A DNA stretch of 64,000 nucleotides from Hemerocallis citrina (lineage: Eukaryota; Streptophyta; Magnoliopsida; Asparagales; Asphodelaceae). The stretch is from the NCBI GenBank assembly GCA_017893485.1, contig JACEHZ010000210.1, positions 61,001 through 125,000 on the forward strand, in the 5' to 3' direction. Below are positions 22,296 to 34,828 of this stretch, piece by piece. A program made the translations under genes and the position numbers. How positions within the stretch are numbered: the first letter of the stretch is position 1; each line of letters begins with the position of its first letter. The notes below the pieces were generated by a model, which searched no databases, was not told where the DNA came from, and was given only the letters and a program-made list of their open reading frames with translations.

Positions 22296-23260
22296 TTGGA
22301 AATCGGTTTCATCGTATTCTACTCATCAAGACGTATAAAATTATGTACTCACATGTCCATAACGGATTTCAAATGAATGAAATATTCGCCTTCAAAGTTA
22401 ACTTGTTAAAATTAAGAATTGGACTTTTGCTTGATATGTGACACTGAAAGTTAGTTCCATATCGGAAAGAAGCAAAAAACAAATGAAGTTATAAGTTAAA
22501 AACTGAGCCAAAGGGGTGTGCCCTTAGGGGTACGAATATTTTCTCCGGAGGGAGAACATAGGCGTCGGTGTGAAACACACGCGCGCCCACCCGGCCCGAC
22601 AGGGCTTGGGCTTGGTAAACTTATTTTTTGCAAAAATACAGTTCTGATTTGAAGATAGGCTAGATATGGGCAGTTGCAATTGTCATGACAGTTTTGTCTG
22701 AACAGTAGCAAAAATTGCTAAGGGCTTAGGGCTATAAATAAGACTGGATTCTGGTCAAATTTGTATCCAGTTTATATCTTCCCTACCACCCTGTATCAGT
22801 GCAGACATATCACAAAACTACTGTCAGATCCATTCTTGACCTTGTCTCCATCATTCTACTGTAAGTTAATGGAGTTCTGACTGTTGTATGTTGGGAGACG
22901 ACTGCCGAATAAACTGTATACACCGAAGCAGTGGGACAAATAAACGTCTTAAGGACATTGTTTCATTAAGCCTCAATTTGTCTATTTTTCTTCACCACAT
23001 TCAAGGTCGGAATTGAAGATAACATATCTTTTTTCTGTGCTTTATGTACAGTGATATACACTGTTTGCGAGTCAGTTTCTTAATTCACAATTATCAAGGT
23101 TCGAATTGAAGATGTATTATCTTTCTTTTGTTCTTTGTTGATAGTGAATTTTACTGTTGTTGTAACAGTATAATTATAATTAAATCCGAGTAGGAATTTA
23201 ATTAGTTTCTTTTATTAATTTTTCATTATAAAATTATTTTTTTCTAACTAAGATATAACA
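22296..23260 (+). repeat. Copia 5' LTR
   Basis: This 965-bp direct repeat pairs with 27838-28819. The first base pair of the canonical TG has mutated to TA. It carries a TATAAATA at 22732-22739, a plausible promoter TATA box. The terminus is ATATAACA. Confidence 0.85.
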
Positions 23261-23304
23261 ACTTAAAGACGTTTATATTCTCTTTTTTTTTTGTAAACAA
23301 TAAT

Positions 23305-26300
23305 ATGACTACCAAAACAGAACTCCCGAAAATGGTCAATAGTATGCACAACAAGCCCGAGAATTTTAAAGGGGCTGACTTTAAGACATGGCAGAGTAAA
23401 ATGCTCTTCTATCTCACAACCCTTGGGCTGGATAGGTTCTTCGAGGAGGAAGAACCTAAGCCTACTGATGGGCAGACTCCAGAAACTCACAAAAAGACGT
23501 TTGCAGCAATGGATGCGTTGAGACATTCAGACATTTCTTGCAGGAACTACATCCTGAACTGTTTGGATGAAGTTCTGTACAATATATACAGTCCACTTAC
23601 TGCTGCAAAGACCTTGTGGACCGCTCTGGCCAACAAATACAAAACTGAGAATGCCAGCTTGAAGAAATTTATCGTGGATAAATTTATGGACTACAATATG
23701 GTGGACTTTAAGTCCGTCATTGTCCAGATGCAGGAGTTTCAGATCATTATTCATGAGATTGAAGCTGAAGGCCATAAAGTTGGCGAATCCTTTCTAGTGG
23801 AAGCAATCATTGGAAATTTGTCACCATCTTGGAAAGACTTCAGGTATTACCTCAAGCACAAAAAGAAGGAAATATCCTTGAAAAAATCTTGTTGTTAGGT
23901 TGAAGATTGAAGCAGACAAACGAGGAACAATCAAGTTCAAAAGCGAGGAGGCTAAAGTACACGTTGTGGAAAGCTCCAACAATCGGAATGGCAACTCCAA
24001 CAACAACAACAAGAATTTCAAGAAGAGGAAAGCTTCAGATCAAGGATCTAGAGACAAGAAGCCCAACAAGAAGTTCAATGGAAATTGTTGGATTTGTGGA
24101 AAGCCTGGTCACTCAACCAGAGACTGCCGTTTCAAAAAAACTGGTGGCACTTCAGAAGCAAATGTCACTGAGAACATCATTTCAAGCATCGATGACCTAA
24201 ACTTGTCTCCAGTTGTTTCTGAATGTAACCTAGTCCAACATCCCGGACAATGGTGGGTAGACACAGGTGTTACTCGGCACATATGTTTCGATAAGTCATT
24301 GTTCTCGACCTATCAGAAACTGGATCATGAAGAAAAACTGTATATGGGCAATTCTGCTGTGTCAATGGTCGAAGGCTGTGGACATGTCATCCTGAAGTTA
24401 ACGTCTGGCAAGAACGTCACGCTGAACGATGTGCTTCACGTGCTAGACATCCGCAAGAACCTTATTTCTAGATCTGTGTTCTCCAAGAAAGGCTTTCGGA
24501 TTGTGATTGAGTCAGACAAGTTGGTGCTGACCAAGGCTGGGGTTTATGTTGGGAGGGGATATCTCTCTGATGGATTATTCAAAGCCGATGTAGCCGTAAT
24601 CGGCAAAAATCCAATGTACTTTGATTCTATGATTAATAAAATTTCAGTTTCTTATTTGCTTGAGTGTGAAACAATTTTATGGCATGATAGATTACGGCAC
24701 ATAAATTTTTGAAATATACTTGTAAATTTAGGTTTGATTCCAAAATTTAAATTTGATAAAAATCACAAGTGTGAGACTTGTGTAGAAGGAAAAATGGTCA
24801 AGAAACCATTCAACACGGTGAACAGGAGTACTCAGCCATTATGCTTAATTCATACTGATTTATGTGATTTCAAATCCTTACCCACGAGAGGTGGGAAAAA
24901 ATATTTTATCACATTTATCGATGATTGCACTCGGTATTGCTATGTCTAGTTACTAAATAGTAAAGACGAAGCAATTGCAGCATTCACAAAATATAAGGTT
25001 GAAGTAGAAAATTAGCTTAACAAAAAGATCAAAGTATTGAGGTCTGATCGAGGTGGAGAATATGAGTCTCCATTTGCACAATTGTGTGAAGAGTATGGAA
25101 TTATCCACCAAACAACTACCCTATACTCACATCAGCAAAATGGAATTGCAGAAAGAAAGAACAGAACGTTAAAAGATATGATTAATGTCATGCTTATAAC
25201 TTCTGGTCTACCTACAAACTTGTGGGGGAAAGCCTTATATATGTCGAATCACATATTAAATAAAGTTCCACACAAGAAAACTCATTCCATTAGAATTATG
25301 GAAAGGACATATGCCTAATTACAAATACCTCAAAATGTGGGGGTATTTGGCTAAGGTCTCGGTTCCTCTTTCCAAGAGAACCAAACTTGGACAAAAAGCT
25401 GTAGATTGCTATTTTCTAGGCCATGCCGAAAATAGTAGTGCGTACAGATTCTTAGTCTTCAAGTATGAAGTATGTGACATCAGTGTAAATACAGTCATTG
25501 AGTCAAGAGATGCCATGTTCTTTGAAGATGTGTTTCCACACAAAAGAAATAATGGAAACCCTGATCTCAAAAGAACAAGAGAAGTGTCAACTGATAAACA
25601 GGATGAAACTCATCATGAAAATGGTGAATCTGAACTGAGAAGAAGTGTAAGAACGAAAACCTCTTAAGTCTTTCGGTCCAGATTTTCTAACATACATAAT
25701 AGTGGCTGAACCTTAGACTTATAAATAGGCAGTCTCATCCTCAAGAGTCTCCCTATTAGAAAGAAGCTATCAATAGTTAGATTGAATCAATTCTAAGCAA
25801 TCACACCTGGAAATAGATTGATATTCCACCAGGCCATAAACTAATTGGATGTAAATGGATCTTCAAACAGAAAATAAAACCAGATGGTTCCATTGACAAA
25901 TATAAAGCTAGATTAGTGGCTAAAGGGTATCGCCAGAAGGAGGGCTTAGACTTCTTTGATACCTATTCACCGGTTACGCGGATAACCTCTATAAGAATGC
26001 TGATAGCAATAACATCTATCTATAATCTTGAAATTCATTAAATGGATGTCAAGACGGTATTTTAAAATGGGGATATCGAAAAAGAGATCTATATGGAGCA
26101 ACCGGAAGGGTTTGTTTCAAAAGGAGCTGAAAACAAAGTATGCAAACTTATTAAATCCCTTTATGGACTTAAACAAGCTCCGAAACAATGACATGAAAAA
26201 CTTAACAATGTCATGATGAAAAATGGTTTTTGAATTAATAAATATGATAAATGTGTTTATTACAAACAAATGGGACAGTCATGCATGATTGTTTGCATGT

Positions 26301-27205
26301 ATGTGGATGATATTCTAATTTTCGTCATAACCTGGAAGTCATCAAGAATGTAAAGAAAATGCTAACCAACCATTTTGACATGAAAGACTTAGGTGTGGCA
26401 GATATTATTTTGGGTATCAAAATAATAAGAACACCGAGCGGCATTGAATTATCTCAATCACATTATGTGGAAAAAGTGCTTGAAAGATTCAAGGAACATG
26501 GGATTAGAGTATCAAACCCTTTTTCACCATTTGTAGTTTTGCACAAAAATACTGGTGAAAGTATAATGCAACTGGAGTATTCTTATGTAATAGGCAGTTT
26601 AATGTACCTCATGAACTGTACGAGACCAGACATTGTTTATGTAGTGAGCAAACTAAGCAGATACACAAGTAACAAGGAAAATGTCACTGGGCATCACTGT
26701 TAAGAGTGCTTGGGTATTTAAAGAATACCAAAAAATGTTCATTGCATTATGGTAGATATCCTGCCGTTTTTGAAGGATATAATGATGCGAATTGGATATC
26801 GGATTCAAAGGAATCAAAATCCACAAGTGGTTATGTCTTTACCCTAGCAGGAGCTGTTGTGTCCTGGAAGTCTTCTAAACAAACATTAACTGCTTGATCC
26901 ACGATGGAATCAGAGTTTATTGCTTTAGACAAAGCAGGTGAAGAAGCAAAATGGCTTCGCCACATTTTAGAAGATATTTCATTTTGGCCTAAACCTTTGA
27001 CGGCCATATGTATCCATTGTGATAATCAAGCTGCGCTGAACAGAGCACACAGTCTGTATATAATGGCAAATCGAGACATATTCGTAGATGCCATAGTACT
27101 GTTCGACAGTTACTCTCAAATGGAATTATTTTCATTGACTTGGTAAGGTTACAGGATAACTTAGCGGATCCATTTATTAAGGGATTATCCAGAGAGAAAA
27201 TTAAC
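23305..27205 (+). pseudogene. Copia gag-pol, broken by stops and frameshifts
   Basis: Gag starts at ATG 23305 (GADFKTWQSKMLFYLTTLGL is typical of copia gag) and breaks at about 23885. It continues with zinc knuckle CWICGKPGHSTRDC (about 24087-24128). The protease reads WWVDTGVTRH (DTG at 24259-24267), with Val where Ala is usual. Integrase shows CETCVEGK, HTDLCD, RSDRGGEYES and NGIAERKNR. RT shows YKARLVAKGY and YVDDILIF (about 26300). RNase H shows the STMESEFIALDKAGEEAKWL stretch, with a stop just before it at 26896. At least eight stops or shifts occur, so no functional polyprotein is possible. Confidence 0.85.
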
Positions 27206-27804
27206 TGTGCATCGAGGTGAATGAACTTAAAAGCCTAAAACAATACGAGTTATCTTATACATTAACCTAACCTGGCGACTGGAGATCCCACGGACCAGGT
27301 TCCATAGGACAACCAGTTATGAGTAACTCAATCAGTAATGCATTTGGACTCAGTCCCATCTCATTCCTATGGTGCAACAATAAATGCATGCCTACAGAAG
27401 TATTAAAAGGTTAAGCTATGCTTTTAATGACGTCTATATCTTGAAATTCACAAGTGGAGTACTGTAGGATACTCTTTATGGATGCGGTCACCTATGTAAG
27501 TGTGAGCTGGGTCGGCTCTATGAGAATTTTAAAGGGCTAAAGTTCTTTAAAACACTCGCAGAATTGAGATTTCTTTAGGGCCAAAATGAACACAACTGAG
27601 AGATTGGATGTGAAAAACACAATGTTGCGTAGAGTTTATTGTTTGGGCATACACTAACGGCTGACGGTTCAAGATGAGATATATCATCGATTAGCCAAGT
27701 ATGTCCGATAAACTTTAACTAGGGAAGGTTCAAAGTGAAATATCTATTTATCTACGATGCGACATTGTTTCAATTACACTCTTTGATATGTACCTTTTAT
27801 AAGG

Positions 27805-27837
27805 TGGGAGGCAAAAATTATCATTCATGTGGGGGAT
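27805..27837 (+). promoter_or_regulatory. Copia polypurine tract region
   Basis: AAGGTGGGAGG (27801-27811) and then ATTCATGTGGGGGAT end immediately before the 3' LTR TGTTGG, the standard plus-strand primer position in plant copia elements. Confidence 0.7.
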
Positions 27838-28819
27838 TGTTGGAAATCAGTTCCATCGTATTCTACTCATCAAGACGTATAAAATGATGTACTCACTTAT
27901 CAAAAACGGATTTCAAATGAATGAGATATTCGCCTACGAAGTTAGCTTGTTCAAATGAAGAATTAGACTTTTGCTTGATATGTGATATTGAAAGTTAGTC
28001 CAATATCGGAAAGAAGCAAAAGAGTGAAGTTATAAGTTAAAAACTGAGTCAAAGGGGTGTGCCCTTAGGGGTACGAGTATTTTCTCCGGAGGGAGAACAC
28101 ACCCAACTTGGGCGTCGGTGTGAAGCACACGCGTGCCCCCGCCCGGCTGGGCTTGGGCTTGGGCTTAAAACAGTAAACTTATTTTTTGCAAAAAATCAGT
28201 TCTGATTTGAATACGGGCTGGATACGGGCAGTTGCAACTATCATGACAGTTTTGTCTGAACAGTTGCAAAAACCGCAAAGGGCTTAGGACTATAAATATG
28301 ACTAGATTCTGATTAAATCTGTATCCAATGTATATCTTCCCTACCACCCTGTACCAGTGCAGACATATCACAAAACCGCTGTCAGATCCATTCTCGACCG
28401 AGTCTCCAATATTCTATTGTAAGTTAATGGAGTTCTGACGGTTGTATCTTGGGAGACGACTGCCGAATAAACTGTATATACCGAAGCAGTGGCACAAATA
28501 AACGTCTTAAGGATATTGTTTCAACAAGCCTCAGTCTGTCTATTTTTCTTCACCATATTCAAGGTCCGAATTGAAGATAACATATCTTCTTTCTGTGTTT
28601 TGTGTACAGTGATATACACTGTTTGCGAAACAGTTCCTTAATTCACAATTATTAAGGTTCGAATTGAAGATATATTATATTCCTTTTTTTATTTTGTTGA
28701 TAGTGAATTTTACTGTTGTTGTAACAATATAATTATAATTAAATTCGAGTAGGAATTTAATTAGTTTTTTTAATTAATTTTTCATTATAAAATTAATTTT
28801 ATCTGCTTAAGATATAACA
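27838..28819 (+). repeat. Copia 3' LTR
   Basis: This 982-bp direct repeat of the left LTR starts TGTTGGAAATC and ends ATATAACA, followed by the target duplication ATGCT at 28820-28824. Confidence 0.85.
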
Positions 28820-29188
28820 ATGCTCTTGAAATCGACTGATGGTATCATCTGCACCAACCATAGTAGTAGTATGCAGCAAGTAGTCTGGATGGCAAACCGC
28901 AACCGGCTCGTACAGACAAGGCAATCCTCCGTGTAGATCCCGTGAAAAGACTTGTCCTTACTGAATCCAAGTAATCCCATGTTTGGTCTACGAACATGTT
29001 AGTGGATTTAATCAGTGGAATGGCCCCAAGGAGGGATGGCAATCTAGCTTTGCTTTCCAAAACTTGGTCAATTCGATGGAGCACTTTCGCGAATCATTCC
29101 GATACCCTTGTAATTGGGCAAGCCATTCAACAGGGCAAGGTGCTCCATACCAGAGTAGCCTACACAAACTTCACGGAAGGATAGTTCT
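28820..29188 (+). pseudogene. G-type lectin receptor-like kinase pseudogene, 3' part
   Basis: Directly after the copia 3' LTR the frame gives VVWMANRNRLVQ, equal to the VVWSANRNxPV motif of bulb-type (G-type) lectin domains. Further frames give PVKRLVLTES, HVWSTNMLVD, GNLALLSKTWS and DTLVIGQAIQQGKVL, all in the expected order (xLVLxDxxG, VWSTN, GNLVLLxxxxxxVWQSF, DTLxxGQ). Stops near 28934 and shifts near 29050 break it. No transmembrane or kinase region follows, so the gene copy is truncated at about 29190. Together with 22006-22295 it is one ancestral exon. Confidence 0.7.
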
Positions 29189-29624
29189 GTGTGTTGGTGA
29201 CATCATTGGATTTAATCTAACGGTCTAGAGTTACTACATAAGCCCCATGTTTAGCATCTTTTCTTGACTCTAAACCCAAAATCCTTGAACAATTTGTTAT
29301 TTTATTAGTTTGTGTGATTCGAAATTAACATTATAGCTTCTTCAAAGTACATTTCTTTTGGGGGTTTTGGGTTTTAGGGTTTTGATTTTGAGATAGATTA
29401 AATGTTAGAATTTTCTTTTTGATAAATTAGTGGATAAAAAAGGGAAGATGAAGGTTAGGTTTTCATTTTTGAGTGGGTTTTAGATTTCTAATTTGAGATT
29501 GATTGAATGTTAAGATTTTGGTTTTAAGAGGTCAACGTTTAAAGAAGAGAATATTAATGTTTTGAATATTAAAATTGGCTTTAAAATTTTAATTTTGCGA
29601 TAGATTAAATATTAGGATTCTAGT
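29189..29624. other. AT-rich spacer with imperfect repeats
   Basis: Loose repetition of GATAGATTAAATGTTAG, GATTGATTGAATGTTAAG and GATAGATTAAATATTAGG occurs at about 29392, 29496 and 29596, roughly every 100 bases. No gene is seen. Confidence 0.4.
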
Positions 29625-32600
29625 TTCTAAGATACAAGTCATAGGCGAAGTTATCGGAAATTTCATAGTAACTGTGAGGCTTAGACGGCGGAGCAATAAC
29701 TGGATTCACATTGTTACAAGTGTGTATGGGCCATATGACTCAAGAAGACGTCCGCTGCTATGGGAAGATCTCAAAGCGGTCAGGGAGAGATGGGCTAACC
29801 CATGGGTCATTGGAGGGGACTTCAACATTACTAGATTTTAACATGAACATAGAGGTGGAGAGGCTACTGGCGCCGACAGGCATAACTTCAACTGCGTCAT
29901 TGACGAACTGGAACTAGTAGACCGCAATCCGACTTACAGGAAGTTCACATGGACGAATATGCAGCAGAATCCGATCTTAGCTAAGCTTGATAGGATTTTT
30001 GTGTCTACAGAATGGGAGGAACTTCATCTGCTGGCATCTTTTAAATCCATCACGAGATTCACATCGGACCACATTCCATTGGTGCTACACAGCGGCGAAG
30101 AGCAAAGGAGCATCCCACACTAGTTTCGCTTTGAGAAAGCCTGGACGTTGCACGTCAACCTTCAAAAGATAATAGAGGAGTCTTGGAATACAAATACTAC
30201 TTCAACAGGGGCGATTGGGAATTGGATCACGAAGACCAGGAGACTGTGAAAGCACCTGAAAGAGTGGGCTAGGCAGGAGTTTGGTTAGATCAAAAGAAGA
30301 GTCGAAGAGTTGGGAGACGGAGTTTCTGCACTAGAAGATGCAGAAGAGGAAAGAAACCTCTTGATATCAGAGGCCCAGAAATTGGCAAATAACAGACTAG
30401 AAATATATCTATACTCAGAGATGGAAGAACATTACTGGAGACAGCGATCGAGGGTACAATGGTTGGAAGAAGGGGATGCAAACACAAAATTCTTTCATAG
30501 GGTAGTGAACGGAAGACGAAGACTCAACCGCATTAATGGACTTCAGGTGGGGGCTAGATGGACAGAGAATGAGGAAGATATCAGAAGACACATAGATTAT
30601 AAATTCAAAGAATTATTGGGGCAAACTTTGCCACATAGATGCAGACTACAGTCTCAGTTCTGGGAAGACTCTAGAGTTGATGGAAGTGAAGGTTTAGAAA
30701 GCCCTTTAACGGAGGAAGAGGTTCTCCAAGCCATCCAAAGATTGGGGCAAGACAAGGCACCGGGATCAGATGGACTCCATATCTTCTTCTCCCGGATTTA
30801 TTGGAATATCATCAAGAAAGATCTAATGGAATTTTTTCAAGAATTCCACTCAGGCTTGGTAGACATTGATAGGCTCAACTATGCAAACATTATTCTCATC
30901 CCCAAAAAGAAGGAGGTTCGAAGATGCGAAGATCTCAGACCTATTAGCCTTCTTAATGGATCCTTTAGGATTATCACTAAGGTGTTGGCCGCAAGACTGT
31001 CGCCCCACCTAAATGATGTTATAGGCGAGTCGCAGAGTGGATTCATCAAAGGAAGAGACATTATGGACAGCGTGGCGTCCGCACACGAATTAGCCTATAG
31101 AGGATACAGGGACAAGTCCGATGGTTTCTTGCTGAAACTGGATTTCCAAAAAGCCTACGATTCAGTCGAATGGACTTGTGTGGAGGAGGTATTACAACTA
31201 AAAGGATTTGGAGAGAAATGGACCTCCTGGATTATGAAATGTGTCCGAGGAGGTAAATTGACCATACACTTTAACGGCAAGTCCGGGAAGAAGATCAGAT
31301 GTCGGAGGGGACTACGGTAGGGTGATCCTTTATCCTCATTAATTTTCACCCTAGTCGCTGATGGTATAACAGAAATGATCAGAAGGGGTAAGGAGGAACG
31401 AATCATTAACGGGGTTAGGGTCAAAGGGGTTCCGGAAGCCATATCGATCCACCAGTATGCGGACGATACACTAATTTTTGGAGAAGCAAAGGAGGAGGAG
31501 ATTATCGCAATTAGCATCATGCTGAAGTGTGTTCAAGCTTGGGCAGGTCTAAAAGTTAATTTGACCAAGAGTTGTGTCATACCCCTATGCAACAGTCTAT
31601 CCATCCCGGTCAACTCTATCAAGATGATGTTAGGATGTGAGCTGGCAAATTATCCACTCACATACGTTGGAACTCCAATCAGGCCCGGAAAACTGCTAAA
31701 ACAGGTTTGGCAACCATTAATAGAGAAGGTGGAGAAGAAACTAGCAGGCTGGAAAGGAAAGTCCCTCTCGTTCGGCGGAAGGATAACTTTGCTTAACTCG
31801 GTCCTCAGTAGCTTACCCATGTACCTAATGTCGATTTACGAGCTTTCCAAGTGGGTGATAAATAAAATTGATAAATGCCGAAGAAGATTCCTCTGAAAAG
31901 GAGCAGACGAAACAAATAAGGGATTACATTTAGTCAAGTGGGGAAGGGTGTGCAAGAGGAAAGAATTTGGTGGACTAGGAGTCATCGACCTTAGGGATAT
32001 GAACAAGGCACTGCTAAGTAAGTGGTGGTGGAAAATGACCAGGAGACGAAACGCCTGGTGGTGCAAGTCATTTCGAAACTATCAAGGAAGGAAGAAATTT
32101 AGATTTGGAGGAAGAAGTGTTTCCGGAAGATCATCCATCCTGTGGAAAGGGGTTGCAAGAGTAGGGGATATTTTTCACGCGAATACCACTTGCAGCATTG
32201 GAAACGGTAAAGACAGAAGATTCTGGAAAGATAAATGGTGCGGAAATAATACTTTACTAAGCAGATTTCCAGAAGTGGCTAAGTGCACTAACAAGATAGA
32301 TGTGCTGGTCTCGGATGTATGGCGAAAGGACAGGCTCAAGATACAAACGGAGGGAGAACTGACGCAGGAGGGGTTTATACAACTGCACAGCTTAATGAGT
32401 CTCACTCAAGCTGAAGGAAGGTTGGCGGAAGGCACAGAAGATGTCAGAACATGGGACCTAGAGCCAAATGGGAATTACTCGGTAGCTTCCCTCTATAGGA
32501 GCCTGAATGATGGAGGAACTAGAAGCAGAGATAGATAGGTAATCTGGAGCTTGCAAGCGCCCCTGAAGGTTAAAGCCTTTCTTTGGCTGGTCACGAATGA

Positions 32601-33218
32601 CGCTATCCTATCAAAGATCAATTTACGAAAGCGAGGTATGCAGATCGAGGTTGGATGTCAGAGGTGCAACAACGGCGAGGAAGATTCTGTACATATTCTA
32701 TTCAAGTGTCTTAGGGCTAGACTAGCTTGGGAGGTCATCTGCCTTGGGTTTGGGCTCTTGGAGAGCCCAACCTCTATCTCAGAGACTTGGGCTTTAGGGA
32801 GGGGAGGTAACATTAGGAAAGAAGATAGGGAAGAGTGGGATAGGTCGGTAGCGGCAACATTATGGACCCTGTGGCTAGATTGAAATAACTTCTGCTTTCG
32901 TAACTGCAATCATAGATTTTCTGTCTTTATGCATAAAACTTTACATTATGTTCATGCCTGGGCAGATCATGCTGGAGTTAGGAAGAAGCTGCGCATGGAG
33001 GGGGAGTGATCGCTCACACGGAGGGAGGCAATGGTGATCTTCTTTTGGTTAGCATTAGGGATATGTATTTATATGATTATGTGGACTTTTGAGACTTCAG
33101 TCTGTTGTGAAGCTAGCCGTATGGTTGTATTTTGTTATGTATTTGGTACTACAATGTTTCGTTAATTCATCATTAATGAAACGATGACTATAGTCATCTT
33201 TATTCTCAAAAAAAAAAA
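29625..33218 (+). mobile_element. LINE-B: 5'-truncated L1-type LINE
   Basis: The element begins inside an apurinic endonuclease domain and ends with a hairpin GATGAC-TATA-GTCATC (33183-33198) and an 11-A tail (33208-33218). A target duplication could not be identified. Only ORF2 is present, in one frame throughout. Confidence 0.8.
29632..33009 (+). pseudogene. LINE-B ORF2 (endonuclease-RT-zinc domain), eight in-frame stops
   Basis: One reading frame runs without a frameshift to a terminal TGA at 33007-33009. Domains in order are: endonuclease C-terminal part (SVYGP, WVIGGDFN, LAKLDRIFVS, SDHIPLVL); reverse transcriptase (APGSDGLHIFF, LRPISLLNGSFRIITKVLAA, SGFIKGRDIMDSV, LKLDFQKAYDSV, QYADDTLIF with YADD at 31456-31467); then a zf-RVT zinc domain (VKAFLWL, CQRCNNGEEDSVHILFKC). 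Premature stops lie at 29839, 30121, 30247, 30286, 31318, 31894, 32536 and 32881. The first falls right after the GDFN motif. It is not functional as it stands. Confidence 0.85.
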
Positions 33219-34145
33219 GTGAATACTTGGATTTAGTGTGGAGTCCAAGTTAATGTTTGACCTCTACACGGTTTAGAGTTGGAGAAAAGTGGAGGAAGAA
33301 GGACTAGCAAGGTATTCAATTAATTTCAAAGGACAAAAATGTTCAATTTTTTTACATGTTGTGCATGTGGGAATATTCCACTTAAAATATTCACGGTTTG
33401 CTAACAGAAGGTATAAGATTGTAAAGTATATAAAATTTAAAACTTTAGGATATATTGTTGCAAAAAAAAAAAATACATCCCGTCCATATATTTGTGAAAT
33501 AGGGTAATGTGAAGGTATATAGTGCTGTTACAAAAATCACTTACCGGGAACTGACCCGGATCCAATATTGGACAGGAGCCGGTCCGGATCCTAAAAAGGA
33601 CCGGTTGACATTTTCGGATCGAATCTGGGTCAGCTCGGAATGGATCCGACCTGAACGCGTAACAGGACACATGCAATGCACGTATAAATAATTAGTTGAA
33701 TGATATTATTAGTTGGGCTTTTGGCACAGACCGTGGTAACCCAGCCGAAAGTAGCCCAACTAATTTAACTCACAATGGCACAGTCGTAAATTCTGTAAAC
33801 TGCAAGGTCAAACAGTAACTACTTCATAAACCCAAAAACATAAAACTAGTTTGTTTCTCACCTTGTTGTAGGCCGGCGCCGGCGGCCATCAAATCATCCA
33901 TCCTGTAAGCTTCTTCCAATTCCAATAGATAAGAAAGGTGAGACTTAAATCTCTGATTTTTTTAAATCTAATATTCCATTCATTTTCTGATAACCTTCTT
34001 ACCCTAATGCTATAAATGTTTTAATATTTCGATAATGTCAGAAATTGAAGAAAGAAAACCTCAATTTGCCTCTTTTACCTACATGTGAAATATTCAAGTA
34101 ATAATTTTTTTTATTGACTGTTTATACTTATTTTCCTCAAGAGTT
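33219..34145. other. No gene seen; GC-rich and palindromic patches
   Basis: The GGATCC/CCGGTCC-rich stretch at 33540-33660 resembles the hAT-like text at 17030-17275. It is followed by ACACATGCAATGCACGT (33667-33683), a copy of the dispersed palindromic motif. A GCCGGCGCCGGCGGCC string lies at 33872-33887. Confidence 0.35.
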
Positions 34146-34651
34146 TGTCAGGAATTTGGATTCCGACAGCTACAAAGAACTCGCCATTAATGGAGAAAAA
34201 GGGAGTTAGGGATTGAGAGGGATTAGAAGAGGTCTGAGATTGGAGAAGAAGAAGAGAGGATTGGGAATTGAGAGAGAGATGAGAGTAGATCTGAGATTGG
34301 AGAAGAATTGAGAACTTTCTATTGCTTGCTTCAAGAAATGGAATACAATGTTCTTATATAGCAGGGAGAGAGTTTGTTACACTAAACGACAAACTCAGCT
34401 ACGTGCGATACGCACCTCTCTTCCCGCCCTATTACAATTAAAAAATACGTGCACTATATGTAAACTCCTGATACAGCTGAAACTATCTGTCAAGACTCAG
34501 TCGACTGAGTCTCCAACAGTCGACTGAAGCCTATCTCCAAACATCCACTCTATCTGTCAATTACAATCTGTTTCCTTCTTCATTTAACTATGGATTCCTG
34601 ATGGCCTCTGCGATTACTCCGGTGATGGTTGGAACTCCGGCGTCCCTAACA
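34146..34651 (-). repeat. 3' LTR of the transducing retrotransposon
   Basis: This 506-bp LTR is a direct copy of 36753-37257. Read on the minus strand it begins TGTTAGGG and ends CCTGACA. It contains GCTATATAAGAA (34351-34362). Confidence 0.9.
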
Positions 34652-34669
34652 ACTCCACCCCCCTTAAAA
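34652..34669 (-). promoter_or_regulatory. Polypurine tract
   Basis: On the minus strand, TTAAGGGGGGTGGAGT directly abuts the 3' LTR start TGTTAGGG, the expected plus-strand primer. Confidence 0.75.
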
Positions 34670-34828
34670 ATAAGCTTGTCCCCAAGCTCATACTCAGGAA
34701 ATTCCTGGTTGATTGCAGCTGATCTTGCTTCTTCTACACCCTCCTCATCATCCTCTTCATCTTCGGTAGACCTGGTTGAATCAACGCTCTTACTATCAGC
34801 TTGATCCTCAGCTCTTCTAAAGGATTTA

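Larger units (their letters stand above)
22296..28819 (+). mobile_element. Ty1/copia LTR retrotransposon, complete but decayed
   Basis: The LTRs at 22296-23260 and 27838-28819 start TATTGG/TGTTGG and end ATATAACA. The 5-bp target duplication ATGCT is perfect (22291-22295 and 28820-28824). Gene order gag, protease, integrase, RT, RNase H is copia type. By eye the first 200 bases of the two LTRs differ at roughly one site in ten, so the insertion is old. It interrupts a lectin-receptor pseudogene in the same orientation. A primer site next to the left LTR is not obvious. Confidence 0.9.

Noticed and set aside
29350..29400. Telomere-like GGGTTTTGGGTTTTAGGG
   Set aside because: Only a few degenerate units in AT-rich DNA; no array.
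34146..34651. Simple duplicated promoter around a host gene, suggested by the repeated leader
   Set aside because: TG/CA ends, GAGTT target duplication, primer site and polypurine tract show these are LTRs.
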